Source: Tropicibacter alexandrii
GTDB taxonomy: Bacteria; Pseudomonadota; Alphaproteobacteria; Rhodobacterales; Rhodobacteraceae
DNA length: 64,000 nucleotides
Assembly (NCBI RefSeq): GCF_003667315.2
Contig: NZ_RCTZ02000009.1
Coordinates: forward strand, 62,001 to 126,000
Reading direction: 5' to 3'
The notes beneath the pieces were generated by a model. That model searched no databases. It had not been told where the DNA came from and saw nothing but the letters and a program-made list of their open reading frames with translations. Shown in pieces: positions 60,418-64,000 of the stretch (positions are counted from its first letter, which is position 1; every line of letters starts with the position of its first letter). The translations under genes were made by a program, and so were the position numbers.

Positions 60418-60473
60418 GCCCCTTGGCTTCTTTGGTCCGAAAATACCTCGGGGGTTTGGGGGCAGAGCCCCCA
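60418..60473. repeat. Dispersed intergenic repeat, copy E
   Basis: The segment reads CTTGGCTTCTTTGGTCC, GAAAATACCTCGGGGG, then a hairpin with arms GGGGGC and GCCCCC around AGA (60458-60472). It lies ten bases past the stop of the converging RTX gene. The order of elements is the same as in copies A-C. Confidence 0.7.
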
Positions 60474-60481
60474 TGCCGTCC

Positions 60482-61750
60482 TCAGAATACGAAATCGTCG
60501 GCGGTCAGCTGCGCCAAGCCGATGTTCTCGACGGTCACGCTGTCGCCCGGAGCCAGCGTGATCACCACATCCGTACCGACCTGCGCCAGCCCAAGCGCAC
60601 CCATGCCGGACAGCCCCAGCGCCGTCAGGTCGATCAGGTCCGAGCCATCCTCGAAATCGGTGATCGTGTCGTTGCCGTCCCCGGCGCCAAAGATGAAGAC
60701 ATCCGCCTGCGCGCCGCCGGTCAACTCGTCATCGCCCGCGCCGCCGGTGAGGTCATCCTTGCCCGCGCCGCCATCCAGATCGTCATCCCCGGCCTCGCCG
60801 TAGAGCTTGTCATTGCCGGCATCCCCCGACAGCATGTCGGCGTCGGCACCGCCCCAGAGCTTGTCGTTGGCGTCGCCGCCGAACAGCACATCCACGCCGT
60901 CACCGCCGCGCAACTGGTCCTTGCCCGCGCCCCCCGAAAGCGTGTCATTGCCCGCCTCGCCATACAGGGTGTCATTGCCCAGACCGCCATCGAGCAGGTC
61001 GGCGAAGAGGGTCCCGAAAAAGCGGTCATCCGCATCGGTCAGGTCCCCGGCATTGGGCGCCGCGACCAGCGTGAAGTCGTCATTGGTCAGGGTCAGGCCC
61101 GCAGCCCCTTGCAGGGTCAGCACCGCGCCGCCGGGCAGGGTCAGCAGCAGGTCGGCACCGGACACGGCCACGCTCAGTTGCGCCATGTCGTAGACGCCAA
61201 GCGCGGTCAGGTCGATCAGGTCGTCGCCCTGCGCAAAGTCGGTGATGGTGTCATTGCCGGATTTCCAGCCCTCGGTGACGAATACATCCCTGCCCGTGCC
61301 GCCGGTCAGCAGGTCGTCGCCCTTGCCCCCCGAAAGGGTATCATTGCCCGCCTCGCCGTCGAGCACGTCATTGCCGCGCCCGCCATACAGGTTGTCGCGG
61401 CGGTCGCCGCCCAGCAGCAGGTCATCCTTGCCGCCGCCGATCAGCGTGTCGTTGCCGTCCCCGCCCAGCAGCGTGTCATGGCCGGAATCGCCGTCCATCA
61501 GGTCGTTGCCCGCGCCGCCCTCGGCATAGTCGTCGCCGCAAGAGACGTCGATCGAATCGTCGCCATTGTCGCCATAGACGGTGTCGTTGCCCATGGTCGA
61601 ATGGATTGAGTCATTGCCGCCGCCGCCATAGATCAGGTCGTGGCCACCATCGGCAAAGACGGAATCGTTGCCGCCAGAGAGGTCGATGATGTCGTCCTCA
61701 TCCGTGCCGACGATCGAATCGCCCTGATTGGTTCCGGTGATGATGGCCAT
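60482..61750 (-). CDS. RTX-type calcium-binding protein with two repeat blocks
   Basis: The 422-residue protein starts directly in RTX nonapeptides (MAIITGTNQGDSIVGTDEDD) and has one block to about residue 155. A beta-rich non-repeat region follows, then a second block (about 245-345), with a similar cap after each block (NDTITDF, then DLIDLTALG). Repeat-cap duplication suggests an ancestral doubling. There is no enzyme domain. Export by a type I system is expected, and no such genes are near. An AGGGAG site precedes the ATG. It is related to but distinct from the RTX protein at 9811. Confidence 0.87.
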   Translation of the reverse strand: MAIITGTNQGDSIVGTDEDDIIDLSGGNDSVFADGGHDLIYGGGGNDSIHSTMGNDTVYGDNGDDSIDVSCGDDYAEGGAGNDLMDGDSGHDTLLGGDGNDTLIGGGKDDLLLGGDRRDNLYGGRGNDVLDGEAGNDTLSGGKGDDLLTGGTGRDVFVTEGWKSGNDTITDFAQGDDLIDLTALGVYDMAQLSVAVSGADLLLTLPGGAVLTLQGAAGLTLTNDDFTLVAAPNAGDLTDADDRFFGTLFADLLDGGLGNDTLYGEAGNDTLSGGAGKDQLRGGDGVDVLFGGDANDKLWGGADADMLSGDAGNDKLYGEAGDDDLDGGAGKDDLTGGAGDDELTGGAQADVFIFGAGDGNDTITDFEDGSDLIDLTALGLSGMGALGLAQVGTDVVITLAPGDSVTVENIGLAQLTADDFVF

Positions 61751-61945
61751 GGCAGTGGCTCCCTTGCAAACGGCATCGATACAATACCGGGCAAGGTTAA
61801 CGGCCTGCGCCAATCATGGAAGAATTTTGGTTAATTCAGGGCGAAAATGGGGCGACAGGTCCGATTTTCGCAATCCAGGGTTGAACCTTGGTTTCCCGGG
61901 GCGGGATGATCCGCCGCCCCGAGACGATTTGTTGAGACTCGGCGA

Positions 61946-63259
<1,314 letters not shown>

Positions 63260-63526
63260 TCTATTTCCTTTGCGGGGCGCATGAGTGCGCCCTTGGGTGA
63301 CCCGACCGGAGACACTCCGACGAGCCGAGGGTTCGCGCGGCCTCTGAATGCGCGGGCGTTTCCCGGGCACTTGGCCGAAGCGTTCAGGAACCCTGCGTGA
63401 TGGGGAACTGGTCAGGTCTGTCGCTGATGGCCCTTGTCAGAAAAGGCGCGGCATGCTCACGCGGCAGCGCAGCGACTGGCCTCACATGAGGCTTTGGGCA
63501 CGATCTGTCAAGGGGAACGTCGCCGC

Positions 63527-64000
63527 TCAGAGCAGCGGGCGCGGACGGTAGGCATCGGCATCCAGCCCAGTTTCGGCATAAAGCCGGTCCGGATCGGGCA
63601 CGACCAGCCGCCGGGCCGACCAGTCGGCGAGACCCTGATCGCGCAGGCGGGCCAGCGTCTTGTTGGTGTGGACAAGGCTCAGGCCAAGCGCATCGGCGAG
63701 ATCCTGTTGCCGGTAGGGCAGGGCGACGGCGTTGCCGGACGACGGCTCGATCCGACGCAGGCGTACGAACAGTTTGTGCAGGGCCCATGCGACCCGTTCG
63801 GTCGCGGCCTTCTGGCCGATCACGCTCAGCGCCTCGCCGAGCAGGCTTTCCTCGCGCGCGGCGAGATGGGTGATGTCATAGGCACGGGCCGGGCAGTTGC
63901 GGAACAGGTCCCACAGGCGCGTCTTGGGAAAACAGCACAGGATCATATCGGTGGTGGCGGTCACGGAATGGTCCATCTCATTCATCACCCCGGCCTGAAG
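63527..64000 (-). CDS. Crp/Fnr-family regulator, cut by the window edge
   Basis: The frame runs off the right end of the window, so the N-terminus is missing. The visible part begins inside the sensor domain or the dimerisation helix (ARAYDITHLAAREESLLGE) and ends with a winged helix (LPYRQQDLADALGLSLVHTNKTLARLRDQGL) of the Crp/Fnr type. No FNR-like cysteine cluster can be judged here. The start codons near 63985-63988 are probably internal. The ligand is unknown. Confidence 0.85.
   Translation of the reverse strand, partial: LQAGVMNEMDHSVTATTDMILCCFPKTRLWDLFRNCPARAYDITHLAAREESLLGEALSVIGQKAATERVAWALHKLFVRLRRIEPSSGNAVALPYRQQDLADALGLSLVHTNKTLARLRDQGLADWSARRLVVPDPDRLYAETGLDADAYRPRPLL

Overview
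The window is a high-GC bacterial chromosome segment. Its gene set points to a marine or soil alphaproteobacterium of the Rhodobacterales (Roseobacter-type Rhodobacteraceae). The clues are a fliC/flbT flagellar locus, DUF3726, a three-subunit molybdenum hydroxylase, DmdC-like and IVD-like acyl-CoA dehydrogenases with paired MerR regulators, RTX proteins, and the short intergenic repeats seen in this group. This placement is an inference from gene content; no 16S gene or phylogenetic marker was compared.

Layout. 1-9.8 kb: truA, a coupled pair of conserved unknowns, an unusual M19 dipeptidase homologue, queF, the arginine genes argD and argF, a small membrane protein and hrpB. 9.8-18.2 kb: an RTX protein with an EF-hand/dockerin-like N-terminus, meaB, a DUF1963 gene interrupted by an in-frame TGA, rpmB, a copper-handling pair, a sirtuin, a low-molecular-weight phosphatase and a lipoprotein. 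18.4-22.3 kb: a molybdenum hydroxylase operon that ends in a MoaD/ThiS-like protein with a C-terminal Gly-Gly. 22.5-24.4 kb: flagellin, an apparently shrunken flaF, and flbT. 24.4-37.3 kb: an acyl-CoA metabolism region with caiD, a thioesterase, and a seven-gene minus-strand operon. In that operon a thiolase and a FadJ-like protein are separated by three NTF2-fold genes and a cupin. Two acyl-CoA dehydrogenases and two MerR regulators follow. 37.4-42.6 kb: two hotdog thioesterases, a MATE exporter, a small conserved protein, a stop-codon-to-stop-codon array of TTCGAA-centred palindromes, a transglutaminase and trpB. 42.6-50 kb: two AT-richer orphan genes (one a 516-residue protein with a possible nuclease-like N-terminus) on either side of DUF2237, a serine hydrolase, pth, rplY and an MFS transporter. 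50-64 kb: lldD, an H-NOX/hybrid kinase pair, trpA, a frameshifted epimerase, ppk2, DUF2461, a NorM-type MATE, a VOC protein, DUF805, ychF, a second RTX protein, a DEAD-box helicase and a 5'-truncated Crp/Fnr regulator.

How genes work together. The minus-strand block from the GST to the FadJ-like protein is so tightly overlapped that it should be made as one unit, and its NTF2/cupin genes are the best candidates for an undescribed acyl-CoA-linked function. The two ACGT-palindromes between the merR genes probably control the merR and DmdC-like transcription unit. H-NOX and the hybrid kinase are translationally coupled and probably form a nitric-oxide-sensing phosphorelay. Two genes carry visible lesions (DUF1963 nonsense, epimerase frameshift) and flaF appears internally deleted. 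No tRNA, rRNA, CRISPR array, insertion sequence or prophage was recognised.
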